NCBI GenBank assembly: GCA_903832105.1 | Contig: CAILAO010000800.1 | Location: 1-13,943 of the forward strand | DNA from: an uncultured Pseudomonadota bacterium | Lineage (GTDB): Bacteria > Bdellovibrionota_B > Oligoflexia > Oligoflexales > CAILAO01 | Reading direction: 5' to 3' | Length of the DNA: 13,943 bases | In this document: positions 13,591 to 13,943 of the stretch, piece after piece | How the letters are laid out: each line of letters begins with the position of its first letter | How positions within the stretch are numbered: position 1 is the first letter of the stretch | Made by a program: the position numbers and the translations under genes | The notes under the pieces: model-generated | What the model saw: only the letters and a program-made list of their open reading frames with translations | What the model was told of the DNA's origin: nothing | Databases searched by the model: none

Positions 13591-13943
13591 ATTGATCCCT
13601 CCTTACCTCATTTTAACACTCAGTACGTCGTTGGTGTATCTGTTCCGTAACCAGATAATGTAATTTAAAATCTATAACCCACCGTTAAAGTCATCGATGC
13701 TTAGGATTATTGCGCCACAATACTTTGCTGAAAATACATTCGCTTCTTCAGAATAACGATCCACCAGATGACACTGCTGCTAAAAGTACTGCCCTGCAAT
13801 AATTAGCGGAAATATGTTCGTTTCTTTAGTTCAGCTGATTTTTGATGCTTAAAATACTTCCCATCAAGACTTTGCGGTTCTTCAGTGCAGTAACTAATTA
13901 GATGAGCCTTCTGGAATGGATAGAAAATTATATTAGTCAACAC
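13591..13943. other. gene-free right end of the window
   Basis: No supported gene lies here. The ribosome binding site and presumably the promoter of the TerS-like gene are in the first 60 bases. Three degenerate repeat units occupy 13696-13885. No tRNA or obvious integrase attachment site is visible. If an element boundary exists on this side it could lie here or beyond the window. Confidence 0.5.
13696..13885. repeat. three degenerate tandem repeat units
   Basis: Units at 13696-13751, 13776-13829 and 13844-13885 begin GATGCTTA, GCTGCTAA and GATGCTTA. They share a central CAATACTTTGC / CAATAATTAGC / CAAGACTTTGC. They end in TTCTTCAG, TTCTTTAG and TTCTTCAG. Units 1 and 2 align over the 34 bases from CAATA with about six mismatches and one gap; unit 3 lacks about 13 bases before the end block. 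Start-to-start spacing is 80 and 68 bases. The order of blocks is kept, so this is an old tandem repeat, possibly a protein binding or recombination site. Confidence 0.4.

Overview
The window reads as bacterial DNA of moderate to low G+C from a Gram-negative organism. The two large lipoproteins have type II signal peptides, and one carries collagen-like triplets and cysteine-rich repeats on a long low-complexity stalk. That combination is common in Bdellovibrionota/Oligoflexia and other delta-type lineages, but the taxonomic guess is inference only. There is no rRNA, convincing tRNA, CRISPR array or complete insertion sequence. Most genes look accessory.

Left part (1-4850): the 3' end of an unidentified gene converges on a small secreted or membrane protein with a TTG start. 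About 750 gene-free bases follow and end in a well-marked promoter/operator. This drives a two-gene toxin-antitoxin-like operon: an HTH + ImmA/IrrE metallopeptidase-domain protein overlapping a PIN-domain RNase. Behind it lie a G+C-richer, frame-broken scrap that resembles the end of a large serine recombinase, a small membrane protein on the minus strand, a ~128 bp inverted-repeat (MITE-like) element, a DUF2934-type small protein and a 78-residue orphan.

Middle (4934-7475): a 684-residue surface lipoprotein on the minus strand (acidic linker, one collagen-like stretch, two Cys-rich repeats, probable beta-helix) and a 430-490 bp upstream region.

Right part (7476-13590): a compact module that looks like an integrated mobile element. 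A minus-strand operon encodes a tyrosine recombinase, a P-loop-like protein with an altered Walker A motif and a small HTH protein. It diverges, across a promoter region with an inverted repeat, from a plus-strand series: a ClpX-like AAA+ ATPase, an XRE repressor-like protein, a lipoprotein with duplicated CC-x8-CC units, and an HNH endonuclease coupled to the lipoprotein by an ATGA overlap. A small-terminase-like HTH protein on the minus strand overlaps the end of the HNH gene. Integrase, divergent regulator, AAA+ protein, HNH and a TerS-like protein without capsid, portal or large terminase genes is the parts list of a phage satellite, and this is the main hypothesis offered. A 27-nt bipartite motif is shared between the front of the XRE gene and the front of the minus-strand lipoprotein gene 3.5 kb away, suggesting one regulator may control both. 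The last 350 bases hold no gene but contain three degenerate repeat units.
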